44,094 bases of DNA from JAJPXC01 sp964517875 (GCA_964517875.1 CAZFEU010000014.1:1-44094), one strand, 5' to 3'; positions 33,825 through 43,697 are shown, counted from the first letter of the stretch. Numbers and translations: made by a program. Notes: generated by a model not told the origin, from the sequence alone.

Positions 33825-34715
33825 TTATTTAACATTTTGTATCAATTGCTCGGGCGAGAAAGGGGGCTTGAGCCACTGCACCGAGGGGTCGCGCTTGAGC
33901 CAGGTGAGTTGTTTTTTTGCGTATACCCGCGTATTCTTGCCGATGCGGGCCACGGCAGTGTCATAGTCCATCGTGCCATCGATCCATGCAAACATCTCTT
34001 TGTAGCCTACCGTGTTGAGCGAATTGAGATGACGCAGGGGGTATACGCGGCGTGCCTCCTCGACCAGCCCTTGCTCTATCATCTGCTCTACGCGGCGGTT
34101 GATGCGGTCGAAAAGCTCCTGGCGGGGCAGGTCGATGGCATATTTCTTTATGGCAAACGGGCGCTCCTTGCTCTGGCCGGTGCGCAGCTGCGAGTAGGGG
34201 CAACCGGCCTCGGTAATGATTTCGAGGGCGTGGATTATGCGCTTGTGGTTGTTGAGGTCGACAAGTGCGTAATATTCGGGGTCGAGCTCTTGCAGCGCCT
34301 GGCGCACCGACACGATGCCCCCTTTGTTGTACATGTCGAGGATGGACTGCCGCACATTGTCGCTGATGGTGGGAAGCTGGTCGATGCCCCGGCACACGGC
34401 GTCGACATACATCATCGACCCGCCGCAGAGTATCGGCTGCTTACCCCTGGCGAAGATGTCGGCAATCACCCGCAGCGCATCCTGCTCGTAAAGGGCAGCG
34501 CTGTAGTACTGGTCGAGGTCGAGCATCTCCACAAGGTGATGAGGCACCGCCTCCCTCTCCTGGCGGGTGGGGGTGGCAGTGCCTATGGGTATGCCCCGGT
34601 ATATCTGGCGTGAGTCGGCGCTGACTATCTCGCCGTTGAGCCGCAGGGCCATGTCGATGGCCAGCGATGTCTTGCCCGAGGCGGTAGGGCCGGTGATGAC
34701 GATGAGGGTGTCCAA
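33825..34715 (-). CDS. miaA: tRNA dimethylallyltransferase
   Basis: 296 aa starting at a TTG placed directly after the pepT TAA (TAA-TTG). Motifs: P-loop GPTASGKT, the DSRQIYRG substrate motif, a GGSMMYVDAV region, and the C-terminal NTVGYKEMFAWIDG and RVYAKKQLTWLKRD tRNA-binding elements. MiaA adds the isopentenyl group to A37 of tRNAs that read U-starting codons. The conserved N-terminus begins right at the TTG, so no upstream ATG is needed. It is expressed with pepT from the promoter at 35998-35967. Confidence 0.95.
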   Translation of the reverse strand: MDTLIVITGPTASGKTSLAIDMALRLNGEIVSADSRQIYRGIPIGTATPTRQEREAVPHHLVEMLDLDQYYSAALYEQDALRVIADIFARGKQPILCGGSMMYVDAVCRGIDQLPTISDNVRQSILDMYNKGGIVSVRQALQELDPEYYALVDLNNHKRIIHALEIITEAGCPYSQLRTGQSKERPFAIKKYAIDLPRQELFDRINRRVEQMIEQGLVEEARRVYPLRHLNSLNTVGYKEMFAWIDGTMDYDTAVARIGKNTRVYAKKQLTWLKRDPSVQWLKPPFSPEQLIQNVK

Positions 34716-35930
34716 TTATCTCTTGGCCACAAGACGGCAGATTTCCACTATCACGTCGCGGGCCTTCTCCATCGAGGGGATGGGCACGAACTCGTAGCGT
34801 CCGTGGAAGTTGAGTCCACCGGCGAAGATGTTGGGGCAGGGGAGCCCTTTGAACGAAAGCTGTGCGCCGTCGGTGCCTCCGCGTATGGGGCGCACCTCGG
34901 GGGTCACTCCACAGTCGCGCATGGCCTGTTCGGCTACTTCGATGATGTGCATCAGCGGTTCGATTTTCTCGCGCATGTTGTAATACTGGTCCTGGATTTC
35001 AATCGAGGCGCAGCCGGGAAATTCGTTGTTGATCTTGCGTGTGAGGTGCTCCAGCTCCTTTTTGCGGCGCTCGAAGCGGTCGCGGTCGTGGTCGCGCACT
35101 ATGTAGGTGAGCACTGTCTTTTCCACATCACCCTCCATGGCCACCAGGTGGTAGAAGCCTTCGTACCCCTCGGTGTGTTCAGGCGTTTCCCAGCGGGGAA
35201 GCATGATGGCAAACTGTGTGGCCACCCGCATTGAGTTGAGCATCTTGTGCTTGGCGTAGCCGGGATGCACGTTGCGACCCTTGAAGGTGACGCGGGCCAC
35301 GGCGGCGTTGAAGTTCTCATACTCCAGCTCGCCGATTTCACCACCATCCATGGTATAGGCCCAGTCGGCTCCAAAGTGTTCTACGTCAAACTTGTGCGCA
35401 CCCTTGCCAATCTCCTCGTCGGGGTTGAAGGCCACGCGTATCTTGCCGTGCTCGATTTCGGGATGAGCTTTGAGATAGGCCATGGCCGAGATGATTTCGG
35501 CCACTCCGGCCTTGTCGTCGGCTCCGAGCAGTGTGTTGCCGTCGGTCACTATCAGGTCCTGGCCGATGTAGTTGAGCAGCTCGGGAAATTCGGCGGGGTC
35601 GAGTACCACCTGTTCGTTGAGCTGTATCGCATTACCGTCATATTGCTTGACGATGCGGGGGTTGACGTTATGACCCGACATGTCGGGCGATGTGTCGAGG
35701 TGGGCTATGAAGCCCACGGTGGGGCACTGGCGGTCGGTGTTGGCCGGGAGTGTGGCCATCAGATAGCCGTTGTTGTCAAGAGTGATGTCGCTCAGACCTA
35801 TTTGTTTCAGCTCTTCTTCGAGGGCTTGTGCAAACACCATCTGTCCGGGGGTCGACGGGGTCATATTGGTCAGTTCGTCGCTCTGCGTGTCATACTTGAC
35901 ATAGCGCAGAAATCGCTCAACTACGTTCAT
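34716..35930 (-). CDS. pepT: Peptidase T (tripeptide aminopeptidase)
   Basis: 404 aa, near the usual ~408. M20-family zinc ligands are all present: FIAHLDTSPDM (His, Asp), LGADDKAG (bridging Asp), NPDEEIG (catalytic Glu pair), YTMDGGEIGELE, and GGLNFHGRYEF near the C-terminus. It removes N-terminal residues from tripeptides in the cytoplasm. It is the first gene of a pepT-miaA pair with a consensus promoter that overlaps the 3' end of the macroglobulin gene. Confidence 0.96.
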   Translation of the reverse strand: MNVVERFLRYVKYDTQSDELTNMTPSTPGQMVFAQALEEELKQIGLSDITLDNNGYLMATLPANTDRQCPTVGFIAHLDTSPDMSGHNVNPRIVKQYDGNAIQLNEQVVLDPAEFPELLNYIGQDLIVTDGNTLLGADDKAGVAEIISAMAYLKAHPEIEHGKIRVAFNPDEEIGKGAHKFDVEHFGADWAYTMDGGEIGELEYENFNAAVARVTFKGRNVHPGYAKHKMLNSMRVATQFAIMLPRWETPEHTEGYEGFYHLVAMEGDVEKTVLTYIVRDHDRDRFERRKKELEHLTRKINNEFPGCASIEIQDQYYNMREKIEPLMHIIEVAEQAMRDCGVTPEVRPIRGGTDGAQLSFKGLPCPNIFAGGLNFHGRYEFVPIPSMEKARDVIVEICRLVAKR

Positions 35931-35966
35931 TGCTGTTTTGATTAGTTAATGTTGTGATTATTACCG

Positions 35967-35998
35967 CAAAATTACCACTTTATTTCCATTCCTCCAAA
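35967..35998 (-). promoter_or_regulatory. Consensus promoter of pepT-miaA
   Basis: On the minus strand TTTG (35998-35995), 20 bases, TAATTTTG (35974-35967): a full consensus, lying next to the stop of the alpha-2-macroglobulin gene. The leader is about 30 bases. Confidence 0.7.
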
Positions 35999-35999
35999 T

Positions 36000-38900
36000 T
36001 CACTTGACGGTGATGATCTGACCTGACGAGTGGGCAGTGAGGGCGGGGGAGTATTGGCTCTGAATCGTGGCCACGCCCCCTGAGTAGGTGCCCGCCGAGT
36101 TGACGTAAAGGTCGTAGCTCAGACGGTAGGTGCCTGCGGGCAGGTGGTCGATATAGAGGTTGGTGGTGGCGTCGCGGTTTTCGCGGTAGAAGCAGATTCC
36201 CTGCGAGTATATGGGCGCGGGTGTTTGCTCAACGGGCTCGAAGCATGCGCCGCGCTGGTCGATGAGCACCACATAGTCGAGATCGTTGTTGACCTTGACC
36301 AGCAGGTCAACGCGCACCTTATCGCCCACGGCGAGGTTGGTGGCGGGTTCGAGTGTCTGGCCTGAGGAGTTGCCTGTGATCTTGAATAGTGTTTTCTCGA
36401 TCGACAGCCCTTCGCATGGTGCGGCCTTTACAGCGCTCAGCTCCATGCGTTGGCGCGTGATGACGGCTCCCCATGCTGGATAGTTGCCGGGTTTGGTGAT
36501 TGTCAGAGTGCCGGGAGTCTTGGCCAGCATACTGGTGATGTCGGTGCGCAGCTCGCCGGTGCCGGCCATGGGTGAGCGGTCGGTGAGCTCCTTGGAGTTG
36601 ACCTCCACGCTTATTCCCACGGGTGGTACGGTCCAGTTGGTGCCTGAGTTGAGGAATGCTGTGATTAGCTCGGTGGTGACTACGGCATCGCCCCAGTTCT
36701 GAGCCTGTTTTTGCACTACAATCCATTGGCGCAGCAGGTCGATGTCGTCGCTACCGGGTGTGACGGCGTTGAATGCATCGAGGAGTATAGCCGCCGAGGC
36801 AAGTTTGTGGTAGCTGCCGTTATAGCGCGAATTGAGCGATGGCCACCATAATCCATAGTTGGGGTTGACGTCGGCGTATTCCCTTACTGAGCGCATCACC
36901 TGGCGTGCGGTGGCGTTGTAGCCGTGGTTGTTGAGGATTATTGCGGCCATACCCTTGATGGTAACGCTCATCTCGCCCCAGTCGGCTATGATGCGCTGCA
37001 CGGTGGCTTCGGTGACGCGCGATGCGGCGCTCGACTGTGGTATGTCGGTGAAGTAGTCGCGTATCGCCACATATGCCATATAGTCACCCTTGGGGTATTT
37101 GCGGTAACGTGCCGCAGTTTCACGGTCGATATATGTCACAGCGTTGCGTATCATGGTGTTGAGTTGGTCATTCTTGGGTAAGAACCCGAGCTGCTTGAGC
37201 TCGCCGAGCTGTCCGAGCACGTTGAGTGTCGACCAGTAAGACGGTGTCTGATAGTCGGGTGTCCAGCTCCATCCCCCTCCTGTGCACTGCATCTTCGACA
37301 GCGATGCTACCCCCTTGTCGATGGCCGAGCGCACCTCTTTGGGGTCGAAAAGTAGAGCGAGGCGACTCATGCGTTCGGTGTCGGTCGAGGCATCGACCAT
37401 CCAGGGTGTGGACTCGAGGAGGGCTATCTTGAGGTCGTTGTTGCGCGAGAGCATCGACACTAAGGTGGAGTCGGACTTGTCGGAGGCCACCCAGCGGTGT
37501 ATTACCGACTTGATGCGCGGATTGGTGCGTAGCAGTCCCTCGGCGGTGGCGGCTGAGAATATCGCAGCGGCCGCAGAGTTGGCGGTGGTGACTTTGTCGG
37601 CTCGGAGCCCGGGGAGCGCGGCCACCACATACCATGCGGGATTTTCGCAGAGTTGCAGTGTCACCGTGCCGTCGATTGAGCTTGACGGCAGCTCGCGGGT
37701 GATGGTGAGCTGATCAGGGTGCATGTAGAAATTGTCGCTCTCAATCACCGGGGCTACTGATTCGAGCAGGGGTATGGCTCCGCGCTCGCCATCGCTGTAG
37801 TTTTCGGCGGTAGCGAGTATGCGGTAACCCACCATCGAGCTGCCAAATGGTGCCTTTAGGGTGAATGTGGCCGTGGCCGAGCCGTTGGGAGCTACGTTGC
37901 GCTGGGTATTCTCGGTGTTGAGAGTCTCGCCGGTTGAGATGTCGTAGAATTCGGCGTGGATCACGATGCTCTGGGTGCGGTCGGTGGCGTTCATCACCGT
38001 GGCATTGAGACGTGCCACATCGCCCATGCGCATGAATCGCGGGGCGTTGAACTGCACCATCACGGGCTTGGCGGCGATGATTTCGGCCACGGCCGATGCC
38101 GTGAGCATCTCATTGTTGTAGGCTATCGCATTCAGACCCCATAGGGCGTTGGCGTTGGGCACGGTGTAGCTCAGCGACACGCGCCCATCGGCATCGGTGT
38201 TGAGCATCGGGCGGAAGAATGATAGCGGTGTTGCGGCGTCGCGGTAGGGGTTGACCCTCTGGGTCTCCTCAGATACTCCATCAACACCTCCAGCTTTTGC
38301 TTCGGCTTCATAATACTCAACGAGCACTTCTTCTATATGCTCAGCACTTTTCATGCCGTACAACGTATCATCTGCGGTCGCTGCCTCCGATCGTGCTGCC
38401 ATTTTATACATCGTCGGCGATGCATTGTAAGCAAGATCGTGGGTATAACGTTGGTGTAGATAGTTAATATATTGTGGACGAACCAACTCCTTAGTGTTTA
38501 GCCTTGATAGCTGTGACATAACTTCACCTCTGATGCTTTTCACGGCCGTGAATGAGTGCCAGTAGATTGATGAGCTGTAGTGGGGTGGATTCATTGAAAA
38601 AGGTGCGAGAACTTTAAGCGATTTATTCCACATGTCTAAAATCATAGCGCCCTGTGCCGGGGAGCCATCAGCGTTGGTGAGGGTGAGAGTGATTCGTTCT
38701 TCGGAGCCAGGTGTCACTTTGTCGCGCATCGAGGTGATGTGAAGCTGGAGTTTGTTGCTGGCTTCAACTGTGCGAACCATCAGCGACAGTTCTCCGGTTG
38801 CGAGGTCGCGGGCGCCCACAAGTGAGGCTCGGGCTACTTCGACGCCGCCAGGGAGTTGCAGGTCGACAGAGTTCATGCCGGCATGGAGTTTGATCCACTC

Positions 38901-41615
38901 GCAGCGCAGAGTTCGCTCCCCCGAGGTCAGTGTGAGCAGGGCGAAGGTGGAGTCGTTGGCACACTCCACCTGCATCACGGCGTGACGGTCGGCGTTGGCG
39001 GTAATGAAGTCGTTGGCAGGAGTCCACAGTAGTTGATATGCCGGCGATGTTTTGTCGTTGTTGCGGTACACTACGAAGGAGCCTGTTAGGGGTTCTACAT
39101 TGACGCTGCGGTCGGATGGTCTTAAGGTGTAATAGTAAGTGCCTGAGGGGATGTCGCTAAGATTGAGTGGAGCATTGGGCTTAATCGGGAGAATGGCCAC
39201 TTGCTTGTCAAGTTTCTCAAGTACGAGAACAAGGGGTATCTGTGCCACACCGTCACCGTCGACTACCTTGGCATCGATATTTATAGGCTCCTTGGCATCA
39301 ATGGCGTTGGGAATGTTGGCTTTGATCATGTACTCCTTGGCGTTGGCAAAGGTGACGTAGCTCTTCTGTGATTCACCAGATGGAGCGGTGGCCACAACTT
39401 CGGCCTTGAATGTGCCGTTGGGCTGCGGAGCGTTTTCAAAAACAGCGTAGGGTATGGTGATTGAGAAGTTTCCGTCGGCACCGGTTGTGGCTTGGGCTGA
39501 GAAGAAGGGAGCGCTGTTGGTGTACCTCCATATCCATCTTGTTGAGGAGCTAAGTTTTAGTTGTACCTTACTCTCAGCAAGGGGGAAGTCGGTATAGTTG
39601 GTGACTTTGCCGGTTATCACCACGGGCTGGCCGTCAACCATCCTGGGCTCGTTGAGTGTCACCTTGACTTGCGGCATCTTGTAGTCGCTCACCATCACGT
39701 CTGTGCCACCGAGCACCTTGTTAGAATTGCCATCTGCTGATTTGGCGCGGATGGTGTAGCTCCCCTGTGCGCTGTTGGCGGGAGCCAGCATCTTGGCCTG
39801 TGCGCGACCCCATGAGTCGGTTGTCACTTCCACCGATGTCACTTCATTGTAGTATGGATTGAGCAGCTGCAGTGTCACGTGCTGATGAGCCGCTGGGGTG
39901 CTACCTCGCAGGTCGGAAGCAGCCACGATGACGGCCACGTCGATCGAATCGCCTGGGTGGTAGATGGGTAGAGCGGTGTAGAGCGTAGCGCTCAATTGCA
40001 TGTCACTCTTGGGCTCGCTGATAAAACCATAGGTGGTAGGAGAGTAGATGTCGGTGCCGCTCTTGGGGTATATTTGATTTAAGTCACGCTTCCCGGAGAT
40101 ATTGAATATGCCTAAGGCATTGGTGGTACCCAACTGGCGGCGCTGGTCTTTGCTCAGGTTTTCGAGCTCCATCACCGCTACCTTCTCAACGGGCTCGCCG
40201 GTGACGGGATTTACCACAAATGCGGCGTTGGTGCCGGGCACGTTGATACTGCCGATCAGCAGGTCGGTGACGGCTACGAGGCTCACATAGGATTTCTCTT
40301 CCCCATCGACTACCGGGACGATGGCGTAGTTGCCGTAGCCAGGGAAGTCGACGTTGATTATCGTGTCAACCCTTTCAAGCGGTCGGTCGGGTAGTGTAAG
40401 GGGGATGCGTTTTATCACTTTGCTCTTGCCCTTCGTGTCAATTTCCAAGTATGTGTGCTGGGGTTTATCGACTTGATATATAATCAACTCAGCCTGGGTA
40501 GTGTTGGTGGCGGTGATTTTTACCGGAAGCGGATATCCAGGTGTGGTTACGTTTGGTGAGCTGATTTTCACCAACTTGCTACGCATATGGTTGATTGTGT
40601 TGTGAATACTGTTGGTGAGGAAGAAGTCGGGATAGTGCTGCGTATACTCTTCACCCAGTTTCATTGCAGCCAACTTGGCTGATGTTGAGGCAGAGGAGCC
40701 TCGGTATGAATCATAAAGAATAAACAATTGCTCAATCGGAAAAGCGGCATATTGCGATTCTCCCAGCTTGCGGGCTAAATCCTTATAGGCATCAGCTTGT
40801 AAGGCAATATTTTCATCGGTGTCGTTGATTATTTGGCTCACGTATTGTAGGCGTCGGCAATCCCACATCACACCGGCGGGAGTATTGAGGTCATGGAATT
40901 TCAGCAGAGATTGGTAAATCCTCATCACTTGGGGCAAAGTTCCCGGAAGTGCCGAGGGGTCGAGGGTGATAAATTTGTCACGGTCGGCGAGCCATCGGGT
41001 GTTGGTCTGATATTGTCCCTCGTTGATTTGCGACATTATAGTGAGCGCTTGCGATGCCACAAAATCATATAGAGTTGGGTAGTAAGTGAGTGTGAGCTGG
41101 TTGGCCACGACCACTTTGTTGTATTTGCTCAATGGGGTGTCTTGCAGCGATTTGGCCGGGGCGAGGGCTTCGGCCAATTCACGTTTTATCACCATCTTGA
41201 ACTGGTCGCCGCTCCACTCACTAATCTCTTGGGGCAGAGGCTCGAGCGGCAGTTGTCGCTCATCGTAAACCCACGACTCATCCAGATAAGCTTCGTAGTA
41301 TTGTCGGGCTTGAAGCAGGTGCAGCAGAGCGCGAGTGGGCACGTCGGTGGTGACGGCTATAACCGAATCAATGCGTACCGACACTTTATTTATGCGGTCG
41401 GGGTCAATCTCCTGTTGAGCAATTGAGTAGCGCAACAGGGCATCAATTACCAGCTGTCCATCGTGCGAGGCTATACCCTTGTCGAGGTCGGTGAGGGCTT
41501 GCTTAGTCACATTTTCAGGGAAAGAGAAATCAGGTGCCGGAACTACGTTTTGAGAGAGTGAAAACATAAGTATCGAACTGATTACTAACGAAATGATAGT
41601 GAAAAGTTGTCGCAT
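36000..41615 (-). CDS. Alpha-2-macroglobulin-family protein without thioester motif
   Basis: 1871 aa from the ATG at 41615, which starts a signal segment (~1-28) without an obvious lipobox. The N-terminal ~350 residues are helical. Macroglobulin Ig-type domains follow, including an MG2-like domain (ATLYTALPIYHPGDSIDV near residue 565), the A2M core (FFRPMLNTDADGRVSLSYTVP near 1170), and an alpha/alpha toroid complement-like domain from about 1320 (NPAWYVVAALPGL). The CxEQ thioester expected right after ALPGL is replaced by RADKVTTANS, so covalent trapping is not possible. It may act as a periplasmic protease-binding or structural protein. It has its own promoter and follows the kinase gene by 100 bases. 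Confidence 0.85.
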   Translation of the reverse strand: MRQLFTIISLVISSILMFSLSQNVVPAPDFSFPENVTKQALTDLDKGIASHDGQLVIDALLRYSIAQQEIDPDRINKVSVRIDSVIAVTTDVPTRALLHLLQARQYYEAYLDESWVYDERQLPLEPLPQEISEWSGDQFKMVIKRELAEALAPAKSLQDTPLSKYNKVVVANQLTLTYYPTLYDFVASQALTIMSQINEGQYQTNTRWLADRDKFITLDPSALPGTLPQVMRIYQSLLKFHDLNTPAGVMWDCRRLQYVSQIINDTDENIALQADAYKDLARKLGESQYAAFPIEQLFILYDSYRGSSASTSAKLAAMKLGEEYTQHYPDFFLTNSIHNTINHMRSKLVKISSPNVTTPGYPLPVKITATNTTQAELIIYQVDKPQHTYLEIDTKGKSKVIKRIPLTLPDRPLERVDTIINVDFPGYGNYAIVPVVDGEEKSYVSLVAVTDLLIGSINVPGTNAAFVVNPVTGEPVEKVAVMELENLSKDQRRQLGTTNALGIFNISGKRDLNQIYPKSGTDIYSPTTYGFISEPKSDMQLSATLYTALPIYHPGDSIDVAVIVAASDLRGSTPAAHQHVTLQLLNPYYNEVTSVEVTTDSWGRAQAKMLAPANSAQGSYTIRAKSADGNSNKVLGGTDVMVSDYKMPQVKVTLNEPRMVDGQPVVITGKVTNYTDFPLAESKVQLKLSSSTRWIWRYTNSAPFFSAQATTGADGNFSITIPYAVFENAPQPNGTFKAEVVATAPSGESQKSYVTFANAKEYMIKANIPNAIDAKEPINIDAKVVDGDGVAQIPLVLVLEKLDKQVAILPIKPNAPLNLSDIPSGTYYYTLRPSDRSVNVEPLTGSFVVYRNNDKTSPAYQLLWTPANDFITANADRHAVMQVECANDSTFALLTLTSGERTLRCEWIKLHAGMNSVDLQLPGGVEVARASLVGARDLATGELSLMVRTVEASNKLQLHITSMRDKVTPGSEERITLTLTNADGSPAQGAMILDMWNKSLKVLAPFSMNPPHYSSSIYWHSFTAVKSIRGEVMSQLSRLNTKELVRPQYINYLHQRYTHDLAYNASPTMYKMAARSEAATADDTLYGMKSAEHIEEVLVEYYEAEAKAGGVDGVSEETQRVNPYRDAATPLSFFRPMLNTDADGRVSLSYTVPNANALWGLNAIAYNNEMLTASAVAEIIAAKPVMVQFNAPRFMRMGDVARLNATVMNATDRTQSIVIHAEFYDISTGETLNTENTQRNVAPNGSATATFTLKAPFGSSMVGYRILATAENYSDGERGAIPLLESVAPVIESDNFYMHPDQLTITRELPSSSIDGTVTLQLCENPAWYVVAALPGLRADKVTTANSAAAAIFSAATAEGLLRTNPRIKSVIHRWVASDKSDSTLVSMLSRNNDLKIALLESTPWMVDASTDTERMSRLALLFDPKEVRSAIDKGVASLSKMQCTGGGWSWTPDYQTPSYWSTLNVLGQLGELKQLGFLPKNDQLNTMIRNAVTYIDRETAARYRKYPKGDYMAYVAIRDYFTDIPQSSAASRVTEATVQRIIADWGEMSVTIKGMAAIILNNHGYNATARQVMRSVREYADVNPNYGLWWPSLNSRYNGSYHKLASAAILLDAFNAVTPGSDDIDLLRQWIVVQKQAQNWGDAVVTTELITAFLNSGTNWTVPPVGISVEVNSKELTDRSPMAGTGELRTDITSMLAKTPGTLTITKPGNYPAWGAVITRQRMELSAVKAAPCEGLSIEKTLFKITGNSSGQTLEPATNLAVGDKVRVDLLVKVNNDLDYVVLIDQRGACFEPVEQTPAPIYSQGICFYRENRDATTNLYIDHLPAGTYRLSYDLYVNSAGTYSGGVATIQSQYSPALTAHSSGQIITVK

Positions 41616-41640
41616 ATCGTTGTTGATCTGATTGGTTGCA

Positions 41641-41672
41641 CAAAGCAATAAATATATTATATGACTCTCAAA
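41641..41672 (-). promoter_or_regulatory. Promoter of the macroglobulin gene
   Basis: On the minus strand TTTG (41672-41669), 20-base spacer, TTGCTTTG (41648-41641), one mismatch from the -7 consensus. Confidence 0.55.
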
Positions 41673-41715
41673 CGCTTGGGTGGTTTAAGCCCATCCCGCG
41701 TCGCCGCCTGAAGTT

Positions 41716-43560
41716 TTATATGACGCGGTTACCTGTCTTGTCGATAAAATATCCCTCATTCCCTTCGGTAACTTGGTACATCCCATTGAATGGATGGATG
41801 GAGTCGTAAATAAGTGGAATCACGACATTGCCCGACATGTCGATAATGCCCCATTTGCCATCTTTTGCGACCATAGTAGTGCCGGAATAGAATTGGTGTG
41901 CCTTGTCATATATAAGCGGGATAACTACCTCGCCCGAATGGTTGACATATCCCCATTTGCCATTTTTTTCCACTGGGAGCAAGCCCTCATGAAACCATTG
42001 ACACTCGTCGTACACAATCGGAACAACTATGGAGCCCGACATGTCGATAATGCCCCATTTGCCATCTTTTTCTACTTTGGCAAGCCCATCGATAAATATC
42101 CATGCATCGTCGTAAATAAGTGGAATCACGATGTCACCGTAATCATTTATAAAGCCAGCTTTGCCATCTTTTCTTACCAAATACACCCCATTAGAGGAAT
42201 CACTTACAGAATCATAAACCATCGGAGCCACGACCTTGACATACATATCCATATTATTATATACATAAATGCAGCCAATCACGCATATTGATACGACTAT
42301 AAGCGCTATTTTCAGCCCGGTGTAAGATTTCTTCTTGCGTTGGGGTTGATACGCAGGTCTTACAGGGGCAGGTTGCACCACCGGTGGCTTGGGTGCTGGA
42401 GCCGGGATGTTGGCAGCGGGCTTTACGGTTCTGCCTGGTCGCTTTTTGGGTTGGGGTTCTGGCTTCGACTCACTGGGCTTTACGGTTCTGCTTGGTCGCT
42501 TTTTGGGTTGGGGTTTTGGTTTCGACTCACTGGGCGTGGCCGAGGATTTAGAAGACAATTTTGGGGTGTCGAGAATGGTAGCTTCTTTGGCGCTCACTTT
42601 AGCGTGGGCGTCTATTACTGTTGCTTCGTCGGTGGCTGCTGCTTTCTTAGGGCGACGAGGCTTGTCACCGAGGGCTGAGAGGAGCTCACCGGCGTTGGCG
42701 TGACGCTTGGCGGCCCGGAGCGATAGAGCGCGGGTGAGTGTGCCACGCAGTGCCGTGGGTAGAGATGATGGTAACGCGCTCTCCAACACTTCGGGCGTGA
42801 GCTCTATCGCTGCCGGGAGTCGCGAGCCGTTTAGACAGTACACTATCGTGGCGGCAAGTGAGTAGACGTCGCTTGCCGGAGAGAAGGTAGAGATACCAGC
42901 ATATTGCTCGATGGGAGCGTATCCGTCGCTGATACCGCGGCAGTTGATAGTTGATGTGGGTTCGCCCGACTCGTCGTAGTGCTTCGACAGGCCGAAGTCG
43001 ACCAGCACCGGCCTCAGGCTACCATCCACGTCGATGGCTATCATGATGTTGTGCGGCTTGATGTCGAGGTGAGTAATGCGGTTGCGGTGGAGAAAAGCCA
43101 CGGCTTCAACAATGGGGCGCATGATTGAGAGGGTTTGCTCCTGGTCGAGCTTTCCACGTGTGGCCACATAGTCGCGCAGCGACACCCCCTCGATCATTTC
43201 CATGGTATAGTAGGCAGTGTTGTTGGCCTCGAATACCTCGTTGACGGTTACGATATTCGGATTCTTCCCGCTGATGCTGTTGAGTCGGCGAGCTTCGCCG
43301 ATGAAGTCCTTGCGCGTAAGCTCCACGCGGCTGCGTGCCGGCTCGGAGCACGACACCCTCGATGTTTCCCCGTCCCTCACGCAGTCGGCCTTTAAAAAGT
43401 GTTCCTTAAGCGCAACGCTGGCCTTCACCCTCATCTTGCCTATTTGCGTAATGACGGTGGCGCTGTAGGTAATGCCGAATCCACCTTGTCCCAGCACTCC
43501 GGTGATGGTGTAGGTGGTTGTGGGTGAGGTGATTGTGGTGCCGACAGGGAGGGTATACAT
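41716..43560 (-). CDS. Membrane Ser/Thr protein kinase with WG-repeat sensor
   Basis: 614 aa. A Hanks-type kinase domain spans ~18-285: glycine loop GQGGFGITY, VALKE lysine, HLDIKPHNIM catalytic loop (Asp present; the usual Arg of HRD is Leu), DFGLSK and GYAPIEQY. A Pro/Lys-rich linker (~310-415) has a duplicated 19-residue unit starting PSESKP. A membrane helix (GLKIALIVVSICVIGCIYVY, ~422-442) precedes five WG repeats (KDGKWGIIDMSG type) in the periplasm. The layout suggests an outside sensor coupled to cytoplasmic phosphorylation. The target is unknown; the adjacent co-directional macroglobulin gene is a candidate functional partner (inference). Confidence 0.9.
   Translation of the reverse strand: MYTLPVGTTITSPTTTYTITGVLGQGGFGITYSATVITQIGKMRVKASVALKEHFLKADCVRDGETSRVSCSEPARSRVELTRKDFIGEARRLNSISGKNPNIVTVNEVFEANNTAYYTMEMIEGVSLRDYVATRGKLDQEQTLSIMRPIVEAVAFLHRNRITHLDIKPHNIMIAIDVDGSLRPVLVDFGLSKHYDESGEPTSTINCRGISDGYAPIEQYAGISTFSPASDVYSLAATIVYCLNGSRLPAAIELTPEVLESALPSSLPTALRGTLTRALSLRAAKRHANAGELLSALGDKPRRPKKAAATDEATVIDAHAKVSAKEATILDTPKLSSKSSATPSESKPKPQPKKRPSRTVKPSESKPEPQPKKRPGRTVKPAANIPAPAPKPPVVQPAPVRPAYQPQRKKKSYTGLKIALIVVSICVIGCIYVYNNMDMYVKVVAPMVYDSVSDSSNGVYLVRKDGKAGFINDYGDIVIPLIYDDAWIFIDGLAKVEKDGKWGIIDMSGSIVVPIVYDECQWFHEGLLPVEKNGKWGYVNHSGEVVIPLIYDKAHQFYSGTTMVAKDGKWGIIDMSGNVVIPLIYDSIHPFNGMYQVTEGNEGYFIDKTGNRVI
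42421..42534. repeat. 57-bp tandem duplication in the kinase linker
   Basis: Two adjacent 57-base copies (42421-42477 and 42478-42534), differing at only a few bases, encode the two 19-residue Pro/Lys linker units in frame. Confidence 0.85.
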
Positions 43561-43592
43561 AGTAATTCAGAATTCAGAGGTTTGTGGTCATG

Positions 43593-43624
43593 CAAATGTA
43601 GGTAATATCGCCTTAATCGCCAAA
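43593..43624 (-). promoter_or_regulatory. Consensus promoter of the kinase gene
   Basis: On the minus strand TTTG (43624-43621), 20 bases, TACATTTG (43600-43593): full consensus, leader about 26 bases. Confidence 0.7.
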
Positions 43625-43637
43625 CGCAATTGCGGCG

Positions 43638-43697
43638 GCGCAGCGGCATCAATTACAAGCTGACTGTCGTGTTGAGCTATCCCATTGTCGATGTCGG
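43638..43697 (-). pseudogene. Relic of a second alpha-2-macroglobulin gene
   Basis: On the minus strand this stretch reads DIDNGIAQHDSQLVIDA, against DLDKGIASHDGQLVIDA in the intact gene (DNA 41492-41431). Roughly three quarters of the bases match by hand alignment, and several differences are synonymous, so it was once coding. Nothing before or after it continues the gene. The -33 box of the kinase promoter lies just beyond its 3' end. Confidence 0.65.

Noticed and set aside
33060..34797. Long plus-strand open frames opposite the LRR and miaA genes
   Set aside because: They are antisense to well-supported genes and show no family features.
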